A DNA stretch of 64,000 nt from Janthinobacterium agaricidamnosum NBRC 102515 = DSM 9628. GTDB lineage: Bacteria; Pseudomonadota; Gammaproteobacteria; Burkholderiales; Burkholderiaceae_D. A program made the position numbers and the translations under genes. The notes under the pieces are model-generated. The model was not told where the DNA came from. It searched no databases and saw only the letters and a list, made by a program, of their open reading frames with translations. The stretch covers positions 2,392,917 to 2,456,916 of the forward strand of contig NZ_HG322949.1 of assembly GCF_000723165.1 (NCBI RefSeq). Direction: 5' to 3'. Below, piece by piece: positions 35,163-43,665 of the stretch (position 1 is its first letter; each line of letters starts with the position of its first letter).

Positions 35163-36460
35163 AGGCGAGCCTGCTCAGTCTGCTATTGACGGCGCTGCTG
35201 GCCAGCGCTTCGTTGCGGGCCAACGGCGCCGAGCCGCTTCAAGCGGTCCCGTCCCAGCCAGGCGCGGCGGCGCCGGGCGCGTATCGCGACGCCTCCGAGC
35301 GGCAAGTGCTGGTGATGCTGCACATGCCGGCGCCGCATTTCCGGCCCGATTCCGGTTATTCCGGCGCCTATACCGACAATAGCGGCCACAGCGCGCGGCG
35401 CCGCATCGCCGCCGAACTGGCGCAGCGCCATGGCTTGACGCTGTTGTCCGACTGGCCGATGCCGATGCTGGGCATCGACTGCTACGTGATGGAAGCGCCG
35501 CCCGGCGTGCAGCGCCAGGACGCGGTGAAAGAACTGGCGGCCGACCCGCGCGTCGAATGGGCCCAGCCGATCGCCAGTTTCAGCGCCCTCAATCATGGCG
35601 ACAGTGCCCGCGATCCCAAGCTGCGCGATCCGCTGTATGCGACCCAGCCGGGCGCGAAATTCTGGCATATCGCCGAATTGCATACCCGCGCCTATGGCCG
35701 CAATGTGAAGGTAGCGGTGATCGACAGCGGCGTCGAGGACAACCATCCCGATCTGGCTGGGCAAGTCGCTGTGAAGGAAAACTTCGTCGATGGCTCGGCT
35801 TACGCGTCGGAAAAACACGGCACGGCGGTGGCCGGCATCATCGCGGCCAAGGCCGGCAACGGCATCGGCATCGAAGGCGTGGCGCCCGGTGCGCGGCTGA
35901 TGGCCTTGCGCGGCTGCTGGGAAGAAGCCGACCACAGCACGCGCTGTAACAGTTTTACCTTGGCCAAGGCGCTCAACTTTGCCGTGGTCAACAAGGCGCA
36001 AGTGATTAACATGAGCCTGGGCGGTCCGCCGGATATCTTGCTGCGCCGCTTGATCGATGCCGCGCTGCAGCGCGGCGTGACGGTGGTGGCGGCGGTCGAT
36101 CCGAATCTTCCCGGCGGCGGCTTCCCGGCCGCCTATCCGGGCGTGATCGCCGCCGCGGCCGAGCGCTCGCAGGCGCCAGGACTCGATCCGGTGCTGGCAC
36201 CGGGCCAGGATATTCCCAGCACCGTGCCGGGCGGAGGCTGGGGCCTGGTCAGCGGCACCTCGTTTTCCGCCGCCCATGTGGCGGGCATGGCGGCCTTGCT
36301 GGAAGGGCTGCATCCAAAACAGTCTTTGCGACGTAACTCTTTTTTAGGTAGTGGTATTGGCAGCGCCGGCGGCTTTGACGCCTGCGCGACAGTGTCGCGT
36401 GCCACCGGAGATTGCGTCTGCGCCTGCGCTCCCGTACCATTGTTAAAGGCGAATAAATAA
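35159..36460 (+). CDS. Exported S8 (subtilisin-family) serine protease
   Basis: A 433-residue protease with a signal peptide (LLSLLLTALLASASLRANG) and an N-terminal propeptide (about 45-140). The catalytic triad is complete: Asp in VAVIDSGVEDNHPDL, His in EKHGTAVAGIIAAKAG, and Ser in GTSFSAAHVAGMAALL, with Asn in the oxyanion position less clear. The C-terminus is Cys-rich (FDACATVSRATGDCVCACA). The GTG start overlaps the anti-sigma stop codon. Its operon partners make it a candidate for cleaving the anti-sigma factor in the periplasm. Confidence 0.9.
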   Translation: MKASLLSLLLTALLASASLRANGAEPLQAVPSQPGAAAPGAYRDASERQVLVMLHMPAPHFRPDSGYSGAYTDNSGHSARRRIAAELAQRHGLTLLSDWPMPMLGIDCYVMEAPPGVQRQDAVKELAADPRVEWAQPIASFSALNHGDSARDPKLRDPLYATQPGAKFWHIAELHTRAYGRNVKVAVIDSGVEDNHPDLAGQVAVKENFVDGSAYASEKHGTAVAGIIAAKAGNGIGIEGVAPGARLMALRGCWEEADHSTRCNSFTLAKALNFAVVNKAQVINMSLGGPPDILLRRLIDAALQRGVTVVAAVDPNLPGGGFPAAYPGVIAAAAERSQAPGLDPVLAPGQDIPSTVPGGGWGLVSGTSFSAAHVAGMAALLEGLHPKQSLRRNSFLGSGIGSAGGFDACATVSRATGDCVCACAPVPLLKANK

Positions 36461-36469
36461 TTTGACTAC

Positions 36470-37168
36470 ATGACCCTTGCCGTCCCGCGCCGCAGCCTGG
36501 CGATCTTGATGTTTTTTCAACTTGGCGGCGCGCTGGCCCAGGTCAGCACCAGTGTCGCCATCGTTTCCGATTATCGGGCGCGCGGGGTCTCGCTCAGCGA
36601 CGGCAAGCCGACGCCGCAGCTGAGCATCGGCTACGACCACCCGGACGGCTGGTACCTGGGCGGTTTCGCTTCCCGCGTCACCTTGCGCGGGATCGATGAC
36701 AGCAATCAGCTGATTACCTATGCCGGTTATGCGCACTTGCTGGCGCCCGGCCTGAGCTGGGAAGCCGGCGCCAGCAAGTCCATCATCCAGCGCGGTTCCG
36801 GGTTCGACTATGCCGAAACCTTCATCGGCCTGGCCAGCGACCAGCTCAGCGGCCGGCTCTCTTACGCGCCCCATTATTTAGGCAAGAAGGACGGCTCGCT
36901 GTATGCCGAATTGAACGGCAACTATCCATTGAGCGACCGCTTGCGCCTGACCGCCCATGTCGGCTTGCTGCGTTCGCCTTCGCCGCCGCAAAGCGCTACG
37001 CCGACCCAGCTCTACCGCGCCGACCTGCGGCTGGGGATTAATTTCGATATCGAAGCGTGGAAGCTGCAACTGGCCTGGCTCAGCACGCAAAAAAAACATC
37101 CGGCCTATGCTTACCGCGATGGCGGCAGTCCGCAAACCTGGACCGCCAGCGCCGGGTATGAATTCTGA
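36470..37168 (+). CDS. TorF-family putative outer-membrane porin
   Basis: A 232-residue exported protein (signal LAILMFFQLGGALA, then QVSTSVAIVSDYRARGVSLSD). The start of the mature part and the DYRARGVS motif match the TorF/Gcw_chp family of beta-barrels found in Gram-negative bacteria. It ends in Phe (ASAGYEF) as barrels do. It begins 9 bases after the protease stop and probably shares its transcript. Transported molecule unknown. Confidence 0.88.
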   Translation: MTLAVPRRSLAILMFFQLGGALAQVSTSVAIVSDYRARGVSLSDGKPTPQLSIGYDHPDGWYLGGFASRVTLRGIDDSNQLITYAGYAHLLAPGLSWEAGASKSIIQRGSGFDYAETFIGLASDQLSGRLSYAPHYLGKKDGSLYAELNGNYPLSDRLRLTAHVGLLRSPSPPQSATPTQLYRADLRLGINFDIEAWKLQLAWLSTQKKHPAYAYRDGGSPQTWTASAGYEF

Positions 37169-37229
37169 GCGGCTGATTGGCCAGTTGGCTGGCGCAAAAA
37201 AAAATTTGATTTTTTGGGGATTTGATTGA

Positions 37230-37301
37230 AACCTTTCTTTTCGGCATAGGCATATACGGTGGCAAGTTCCTTCCACCGTATCCGACATAAGAGAGAAAAG
37301 C
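37230..37301 (+). promoter_or_regulatory. Leader of the lipoprotein gene with ECF-type promoter-like element and hairpin
   Basis: AACC at 37230-37233, preceded by GA, is followed 20 bases later by CATATACGG. The sigma-factor gene has AACC followed by AATAGACGG at the same spacing, consistent with shared ECF control. A perfect 9-base stem ATACGGTGG/CCACCGTAT (37254-37281, 10-base loop) lies in the presumed leader, 20 bases before the ATG. It may stabilise the mRNA or regulate translation. All of this is inference. Confidence 0.4.
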
Positions 37302-38435
37302 ATGATCCAGCAACCTCAAATCAAACGTATCGCCGGCCTGTTGATGATCGCAGGTTTCGCCGCAACCCTGGCTGCTTGCGGTGGCGGCTCCGACAACAAT
37401 GTGAGCCAGCCCGCGCCTCCAGCCGGTCCTGTGGCAGGCGCGACCTTCGCCGCCAAGGCGCTGGTCTCGGATATCGCCGGCGCCGCAACCACCACCGACG
37501 CCAGCATGATCAATGCCTGGGGCCTGGCGTTCAACCCGACCGGCGCATCGTGGGTGGTCAACGACGGCACCTCGACCTCGACCTTGTACGACGGTAACGG
37601 CGTCAAGCAAAACCTGGTGGTCAGCATCAATCCTGGCTCGCTGGGCGTGGCCAAGCCTACCGGCATCGTGTTTACCGGCAGCGCCACCGATTTCAAGATC
37701 AGTTCCGGCGGCAATACCGGTCCTAGCCGTTTCATCTTCTCGAACCAGGCCGGTACCATCGCCGCATGGGCGCCTACCGTTGACGGCACCCATGCATTGA
37801 CCATCGTCGACAATGCCGCCAAGGGCTCGGTCTACAAAGGCCTGGCGATCGCCAACGCCGGCGGCGCCAACATGATTTACGCCACCGACTTCAAGAATAA
37901 CCATGTCGATGTGTTCGACGCCAACTTCAATCCGGTCGCCTTGCCGGCCGACTTCAAGGATCCTGCCGTGCCGGCCGGTTTTGCGCCATTCGGTATTCAA
38001 GCCATCGGCAACAGCATCTTCGTGACCTACGCCAAGCAAGATGCGACCGGCCGCGTGCAAGTGAAGGGCGCTGGCCTGGGCATGGTCAGCCAGTTCGACA
38101 CCAGCGGCAAGCTGATCAAGGACCTGGTGCTGCAGGGCGGTGCACTGAACGCCCCGTGGGGCCTGGCGGTGGCGCCGGCTAACTTCGGTTCGTTCAGCAA
38201 CAACCTGCTGGTCGGTAACTTCGGCGACGGCAAGATCAACGCCTTCGATATCAACACCGGCAAGGCGCTGGGCAGCGTCAGCGACAGCACCGGCGCGCCG
38301 CTGGTACTGGACGGCTTGTGGGCATTGCAATTCGGTAACGGCGTCTTGAGCCAGCCAACCAACACGCTGTTCTACACCGCCGGCCCGCAAGGCGCTACGC
38401 ATGGCCAGTATGGCCGGGTCGACTTCGTGAAGTAA
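37302..38435 (+). CDS. TIGR03118-family secreted lipoprotein
   Basis: A 377-residue protein with a lipoprotein signal (LLMIAGFAATLAACGGGSDN; lipobox LAAC, Cys26). The mature part is a beta-propeller-like protein with repeated motifs such as NAWGLAFNPTGASWVVN, NKSDF-type loops, APFGIQAIGNSIFVTYAK and APWGLAVAPANFGSFSNN, which match the TIGR03118 family of proteobacterial proteins of unknown role. It has its own leader and terminator. The adjoining ECF sigma operon may control it. Confidence 0.88.
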   Translation: MIQQPQIKRIAGLLMIAGFAATLAACGGGSDNNVSQPAPPAGPVAGATFAAKALVSDIAGAATTTDASMINAWGLAFNPTGASWVVNDGTSTSTLYDGNGVKQNLVVSINPGSLGVAKPTGIVFTGSATDFKISSGGNTGPSRFIFSNQAGTIAAWAPTVDGTHALTIVDNAAKGSVYKGLAIANAGGANMIYATDFKNNHVDVFDANFNPVALPADFKDPAVPAGFAPFGIQAIGNSIFVTYAKQDATGRVQVKGAGLGMVSQFDTSGKLIKDLVLQGGALNAPWGLAVAPANFGSFSNNLLVGNFGDGKINAFDINTGKALGSVSDSTGAPLVLDGLWALQFGNGVLSQPTNTLFYTAGPQGATHGQYGRVDFVK

Positions 38436-38479
38436 GCCAGGGTGCCAGGTGATTAGCCGGCCAGACTGACCGGATTGAA

Positions 38480-38515
38480 AAAGCGGGAATGTACAAGCAT
38501 TCCCGCTTTTTTTTT
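38480..38515 (+). terminator. Intrinsic terminator after the lipoprotein gene
   Basis: An AAAGCGGGAATG/CATTCCCGCTTT stem with a six-base loop followed by a T run, 45 bases after the stop codon. A very strong terminator. Confidence 0.92.
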
Positions 38516-38711
38516 GCAGCGGTGCCGCTGGGGGCAGCGGCGACTGTCCCCATTTTTCCGCAAATGCATCTGTTTGTAACGATGGTTCGTATATTCAATG
38601 CTTCAGTAATTGGTCTGGAAAATACAAGAACCATGCTGGAGTCTGCCTAGCCACTCGGGAGTGGATGATGCCGCCAATAATAGTTTGAAATTTTAATGGA
38701 TAATTAATATA

Positions 38712-40118
38712 GTGAAAGATATAACATTTGAAAGAAATCAGGAAGATGCGCCGTCTCGTGACCATATGAAGGTTCCCACTGAGAAAACCGAACGCATTTC
38801 TTCGCTGGATTTCTTGCGCGGTTTTGCGCTGCTGGGAATCTTGGCGCTGAATATAGAAAGTTTCGCGGGGCCGGAATCATTGCACGATATCCCTGTCGGC
38901 CTGGCCAAACCGGCTTTTGTCGGCTGGCACGCCCATCTTGACCTCGCGATCGTGACATTGAAGTGGCTATTTTTCGAAGCCAAAATGCGCGGCTTGTTCG
39001 CCATGCTGTTTGGCGCCGGCGTGGTGCTGTTTTGCGAACGGCTGCAGCGCAGAGGGGCGGATGCTCCGGTCGCCGACCTGTATTTACGGCGTTGCATGTG
39101 GCTCATGTTATTCGGACTGATCCATGGCGCGATGATTTGGGGCGGCGACATCTTGCTGCAATACGCACTGTGCGGTCTGATTTTTCTGTTTCCGTTTAGA
39201 AATCTCAGCGCCAAAAGACTGATACTGACAGGTTCCTTCATCTGGCTGGTCGGCGGAACGCTCGGCGTGTTCAATTTTGTCGATGGCGCTGGCGCCTTGA
39301 AAAAAGGTGCGCAGATGGAGGAAATTCACCATATCGTTGCGCGCGGCGGTGTGTTGAATGATGAACAGAAAACCATGCTCAAGGAGGAAAAAGACAGCGC
39401 CGAGGGAGCCGCGAAGAAAACCGAAAAGAGAATTCAGGAAGCCACCACGGGCAGTTATCTTGAAGCACTGCCGAAGCATGCGAGTGGATTTTTTGAAACG
39501 ATCTCCAGTATTTTCTTCTCCGGCCTGGTGGCGGAAGTGATCGGTGCGATGTTGCTGGGAATGGGACTGTACAAGGCAGGCTTCCTGACCGCCAAGTGGC
39601 GTTCCAGGCATTATGCGCTGGTCGCGGCGATTGGGTATAGCATATCGATGCCCATCGTGTTATTTGGAATATGGAAACTCCAAGCCGATCAGTTCAGCAT
39701 ACTGTCGGCCATGAAATGGATGTACTTTCCGTATTCGGTGGAACAGGCGTTTGGTACGCTGGCGAATGTGTCGGTATTGATACTGCTTAGCCGCCTGGCG
39801 CTGTTCCAGCCATTGATGAACGGCCTGGCCAGTATCGGGCGCATGGCGTTCAGCAACTACATCCTGACCAGCCTGGTGTGCCAGACCGTCTTTATCTGGA
39901 GTTCCTTGAAGCTGTATGGCCAGCTTGAATACTATCAATACATGTATGTGGTGTTCCTGATGTGGGCCATCAACTTTGTCTTCAGCGCGATCTGGCTGCG
40001 TGTATTCAACTTCGGTCCGCTGGAATGGGTCTGGCGCTCGCTGACGTACTGGAAGCGCCAGCCTTTGTTCAAGAAGAAAACGGCGCCGAAAGAAGACCAG
40101 TTGGCCTGGTTGCCATAA
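38712..40118 (+). CDS. DUF418-domain membrane protein
   Basis: A 468-residue multi-pass membrane protein of the DUF418/YeiB-like family. Conserved landmarks: LDFLRGFALLGILALNI at the start, LFAMLFGAGVVLFCERL, a central soluble Lys/Glu-rich loop, and GRMAFSNYILTSLVCQTVFIW near the C-terminus. About 9-10 membrane helices. Function unknown; the family is near acyltransferase-type membrane proteins. The start is uncertain: GTG 38712 gives an unusual AT-rich 5' stretch, while ATG 38766 (MKVPTEKTERISSLDF) fits the family better. A decayed copy follows. Confidence 0.88.
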   Translation: MKDITFERNQEDAPSRDHMKVPTEKTERISSLDFLRGFALLGILALNIESFAGPESLHDIPVGLAKPAFVGWHAHLDLAIVTLKWLFFEAKMRGLFAMLFGAGVVLFCERLQRRGADAPVADLYLRRCMWLMLFGLIHGAMIWGGDILLQYALCGLIFLFPFRNLSAKRLILTGSFIWLVGGTLGVFNFVDGAGALKKGAQMEEIHHIVARGGVLNDEQKTMLKEEKDSAEGAAKKTEKRIQEATTGSYLEALPKHASGFFETISSIFFSGLVAEVIGAMLLGMGLYKAGFLTAKWRSRHYALVAAIGYSISMPIVLFGIWKLQADQFSILSAMKWMYFPYSVEQAFGTLANVSVLILLSRLALFQPLMNGLASIGRMAFSNYILTSLVCQTVFIWSSLKLYGQLEYYQYMYVVFLMWAINFVFSAIWLRVFNFGPLEWVWRSLTYWKRQPLFKKKTAPKEDQLAWLP

Positions 40119-40146
40119 ACGCCATCTTCAGTGCTGGTCCATGGAA

Positions 40147-40178
40147 AAACGGGAATGCATGATGCATTCCCGTTTTTT
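40147..40178 (+). terminator. Intrinsic terminator after the DUF418 gene
   Basis: A nearly perfect ACGGGAATGCAT/ATGCATTCCCGT hairpin followed by seven T, about 30 bases after the stop. It shares the GGGAATG-type stem with the terminator at 38480-38515. Confidence 0.92.
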
Positions 40179-40255
40179 TGTAAGGTTTCATGACGATACG
40201 CAGCCAAGCAAGGCAGGTGCCGGAAAAAGCGCGTCACTCCTGGGTGTTTTTTTGA

Positions 40256-40627
40256 AGGGAAAATGCGCGGGCTGTTCGCCATGTTGTTCGGCGCCGGCGT
40301 GGTGCGGTTTTGCGAGCGGCTGGAGCGCAGGCTGACGGCGGCGCCGGTCGCCGATCTGTATCTGCGGCGCTGCATGTGGCTGCTGTTGTTCGGGCTGATC
40401 CATGGCGCGCTGATAATACCAGCGGATTCTTTGACGGCTGGAGCCGCCGCTGGGGACGCTGGCGAATGTGTCGGTACTGATACTGATCAGCAGAGTGGCG
40501 CTGTTTATATACTGACCAGCTTGCTTTGCCAGACCGTCTTCATCTGGAATGGTGCTGGCGCTCCCTGACCTATTGGAAGCGCCAGTCTTTATTCAGGAAC
40601 AAGACTGCCGTGCAAACGATGGCCTGA
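40256..40627 (+). pseudogene. Decayed DUF418 paralog
   Basis: Remnant of a second DUF418 gene. In one frame it begins MRGLFAMLFGAGVVRFCERL, followed by VADLYLRRCMWLLLFGLIHG, both nearly the same as in the intact neighbour. After a junction come NVSVLILISRVALF in another frame, YILTSLLCQTVFIW, and SLTYWKRQSLFRNKTA with a final stop at 40625. The N-terminus, the middle loop and several helices are deleted and at least one frameshift is present. It is no longer functional. Confidence 0.8.
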
Positions 40628-40635
40628 GCCGGCTG

Positions 40636-42519
40636 TTAATGCGTTGCCAGTCCGCTATGGAATTGCAGCGCCGCCAGGTTGGCGTAGATGCCGCCCAGCG
40701 CGACCAGGCTGGCGTGGTTGCCGGTTTCGACGATCCTGCCGTCTTCCATGACGATGATGCGGTCGGCCCGCTGCACGGTCGCCAGGCGGTGCGCGATGAT
40801 GACGGTGGTGCGGCCGACCATCGCCGCTTCCAGCGCGCTTTGCACCAGGCGTTCGGATTCGGCGTCGAGCGCGCTGGTGGCTTCGTCGAGCAGCAGCAGC
40901 GGCGGATTTTTCAGCAGCGCGCGGGCGATCGCGATGCGCTGGCGCTGGCCGCCGGACAGGCGCACGCCGCGCTCGCCGAGGAACGATTGATAACCGTTCG
41001 GCAGGCGTTCGATGAATTCGTGCGCGGCTGCCATTTTGGCGGCCTGGATCACTTCTTCATCGCTGGCGCCGGCGCGGCCGTAGCGGATGTTTTCCATCGC
41101 ATCGGCTGAAAAGATCACGGTATCTTGCGGCACGATGCCGATCGCGCCGCGCAGCGCATGCAAATCGAGTTGCGTGATATCGACGCCATCGAGCTTGATC
41201 GAACCGCGCTGCGGATCGTAGAAGCGCAGGAACAACTGGAACAGCGTGGTCTTGCCGGCGCCGGAAGGGCCGACCACCGCCACCGTTTCACCGGGTCTGA
41301 TGTCGAGGCTGACGTGGCTCAGCGACGCGGTATCGGGCCGCGACGGATAAAAGAACGAGATGTCGTTCAGGCTCAGCGCCGCGCCGTTGGCGGTGCGCGG
41401 CGGCAGCGCCAACGGCTGGACAGGGGACTGGATCTCGGACTTGACCGACATCAGTTCCAGCAGGCGCTCGGTGGCGCCGGCGGCGCGCTGCGCTTCGCCC
41501 ATCACTTCGGACAGCGCGCCGATGGCGCCGGCGACGATCGATGCATACAGGATGAACTGGCCGAGGTCGCCGCCGGTCATGCTGCCTTCCAGCACCGCCC
41601 GGGCGCCCAGCCACAGCACGAACACGATGGCGCCGAATACCAGCAAGATGGCGATCATGGTCAGCAGCGCGCGCGCGCGGATGCGCCGCATCGCGGTGCC
41701 GAACGCGCCTTCGACCGAGGCGCCAAAACGGTCCGACTCGATTTTTTCATGGGTGAACGCCTGCACGGTCGGCATCGCGTTGAGGATTTCGCCGGCCATC
41801 GCCGACGCGTCGGCGATGCGGTCCTGCGAATCGCGCGACAGCTTGCGCACGCGGCGGCCGAACATCACGATCGGCACCACCACCAGCACCAGCAAGCCGA
41901 TGATGATGGACGACAGTTTCGGGCTGGTGACGAACAACATCACCAGGCCGCCGAGGAACAGCAGCACATTCCTCAGCGCCATCGAGATGCTGGTGCCGAC
42001 CACGGCCTGTATCAGCGTGGTGTCGGTGGTGATGCGCGACAGGACTTCGCCGGTTTGCGTGGTTTCAAAAAATTCGGGGCTTTGCGTGACGACGTGGCGG
42101 TACACCGCGTTGCGGATGTCGGCGGTGACCCGCTCGCCCAGCCACGACACGGTATAAAAGCGCGCGGCGGTGGCCAGCGCCAGCACCGATGCGACGCCGA
42201 ACAGCGCCAGGAACACCAGGTCGACGTGCTTGATGCTCTTGCTGCCGGCCGCGCCGCCGAAACCGAGGTCGATCATTTGCTTGAACGCGGCCGGTATCGC
42301 CAGCGTCGACGCGGCGGCCACCACCAGCGCGATGCCGGCCAGGATGAATTGACGGCGGTAGGGCAGCAGGAACGGCAGCAAGCCCCTGAATGCGGACAGG
42401 CTGCCTTTTTTGGGCTCGCTGCTGGCGCTAGTGCCGTGCTTGCCGGCTGGCGCCGCGTAGGGTTTTGCCAAGGTGTCGCCGGCGTTGTTATTGTTAGTAG
42501 TGCTGGTGCTGTTGGTCAT
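40636..42519 (-). CDS. ABC exporter (fused membrane and ATPase domains)
   Basis: A 627-residue half-transporter of the MsbA/LmrA/BmrA type. The N-terminal 50 residues are Thr/Asn-rich and low-complexity. The membrane domain (about 55-340) has six helices, and the nucleotide-binding domain has Walker A VVGPSGAGKTTLFQLFLRF, signature LSGGQRQRIAIARALL, Walker B PPLLLLDEATSALD, and the His switch IAHRLATV. It works as a homodimer to export lipids or drugs. No adjacent gene indicates the substrate. Confidence 0.92.
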   Translation of the reverse strand: MTNSTSTTNNNNAGDTLAKPYAAPAGKHGTSASSEPKKGSLSAFRGLLPFLLPYRRQFILAGIALVVAAASTLAIPAAFKQMIDLGFGGAAGSKSIKHVDLVFLALFGVASVLALATAARFYTVSWLGERVTADIRNAVYRHVVTQSPEFFETTQTGEVLSRITTDTTLIQAVVGTSISMALRNVLLFLGGLVMLFVTSPKLSSIIIGLLVLVVVPIVMFGRRVRKLSRDSQDRIADASAMAGEILNAMPTVQAFTHEKIESDRFGASVEGAFGTAMRRIRARALLTMIAILLVFGAIVFVLWLGARAVLEGSMTGGDLGQFILYASIVAGAIGALSEVMGEAQRAAGATERLLELMSVKSEIQSPVQPLALPPRTANGAALSLNDISFFYPSRPDTASLSHVSLDIRPGETVAVVGPSGAGKTTLFQLFLRFYDPQRGSIKLDGVDITQLDLHALRGAIGIVPQDTVIFSADAMENIRYGRAGASDEEVIQAAKMAAAHEFIERLPNGYQSFLGERGVRLSGGQRQRIAIARALLKNPPLLLLDEATSALDAESERLVQSALEAAMVGRTTVIIAHRLATVQRADRIIVMEDGRIVETGNHASLVALGGIYANLAALQFHSGLATH

Positions 42520-42573
42520 CGTATTGGCAGTTCTCGGTGAACGTACATAAAAAATAAAAGTACATAAAACGTC

Positions 42574-43665
42574 TTACAACTTCATCGGCCGGTGGTAGCC
42601 GGTCAATTCCAGGTAGGCGCGGCCGGCGGGTTGGCCGTCGCGGCTGACCTTGACCGCACCTTCCCAGTACACCGCGCCGGTCGAACGGCGCGAATCGAGC
42701 TCCTGGTCCGGCTGCAATGGCGTGACGAGCCAGGTGGTGCCGCCAGTGACGATTTGCGTGGCGACCGGATACTCGGTGCTGGTGCGCGGCGAACGCCACA
42801 GCGTTTGCGGCGTAAAGGTGACCTGTTCCGGCGCGTATTGCGTAACCTTGCCCGCGGCGTCGCGCCAGCTCGCGTGCGCCCATAGTTTAGCACCTGTCTT
42901 GCTGCGGATCTGGAATGCCATCAGCGCGCCGCCGTCGTCCAGGTTGGCGCCGATCCAGTTCCAGCCGCTGGCGTCGGCATCGAGCACCTGGCTGGACCAT
43001 TCGTGATCGAGCCAGGCGGTGCCGCTGACGCTGACTGTTTCCGGCTTGCCGCCGTTGCGGACTGGACGCGTCAGCGTGCCGCTGGCTTGCAACTGCGGCT
43101 GGCTGTAATAATAACTGGCCTGTTGCGGGCGCGGCCCCTTGCGCGAATAGCCGCCGGCGCCTTGCAGCAGCACCGGCTGGGCAGGGGACAAGCGCAGCTC
43201 CAGGCTGAAATCCTGCGCCTTGACGCTGACCTGGTACGCGCCGTCCGGACCGCGCTTCATGCTCCAGTCCTGCAATTTGACATCGGTGTCGCCGACTTTG
43301 GCGTAGGCCAGCCCGAACCCTTCGCGCGCGCTTTTCTGGTCGTGCAGCAGCTTGCCGACGGCCGGATCGGACAGCGCCGCGTGGCCGACGATCAATTGCC
43401 TGGGCGCGAAGGCGCTCGGATTGGCGTTATCGGCGCCGGTCGCGCTGCGGAAGAACGTCACCTGGAAACCGAGCGGCTTGCCGTCCGCCGTCGCCAGCCA
43501 GCCGGTGGCGTACCACCATTCGGTTTTATAGGCGGGATGGGCGCCGAAGTCGCGCGGCATGGACAGTGTCTGGCCGGCCGGCAGCGGCGTGACCGGCGCA
43601 AAGGCGGGCGGAGCGGCCAATGCCGCTTGCGCCAGCGCCAGCAAAAGCATCCCTATGAGTCGCAT
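42574..43665 (-). CDS. AttH/CrtC-like lipocalin-fold periplasmic protein
   Basis: A 363-residue exported protein. Signal peptide MRLIGMLLLALAQAALA, then AHPAYKTEWWYATGWLATAD, the hallmark region of the AttH/CrtC-like lipocalin family (PEWWY-type motif). A later WLDHEWSSQVLD block is also characteristic. The family binds hydrophobic molecules or hydrates carotenoids; the AttH members travel with ABC permeases. Its ATG overlaps the upstream permease stop by one base (TGATG), so they are translated together. Confidence 0.87.
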   Translation of the reverse strand: MRLIGMLLLALAQAALAAPPAFAPVTPLPAGQTLSMPRDFGAHPAYKTEWWYATGWLATADGKPLGFQVTFFRSATGADNANPSAFAPRQLIVGHAALSDPAVGKLLHDQKSAREGFGLAYAKVGDTDVKLQDWSMKRGPDGAYQVSVKAQDFSLELRLSPAQPVLLQGAGGYSRKGPRPQQASYYYSQPQLQASGTLTRPVRNGGKPETVSVSGTAWLDHEWSSQVLDADASGWNWIGANLDDGGALMAFQIRSKTGAKLWAHASWRDAAGKVTQYAPEQVTFTPQTLWRSPRTSTEYPVATQIVTGGTTWLVTPLQPDQELDSRRSTGAVYWEGAVKVSRDGQPAGRAYLELTGYHRPMKL

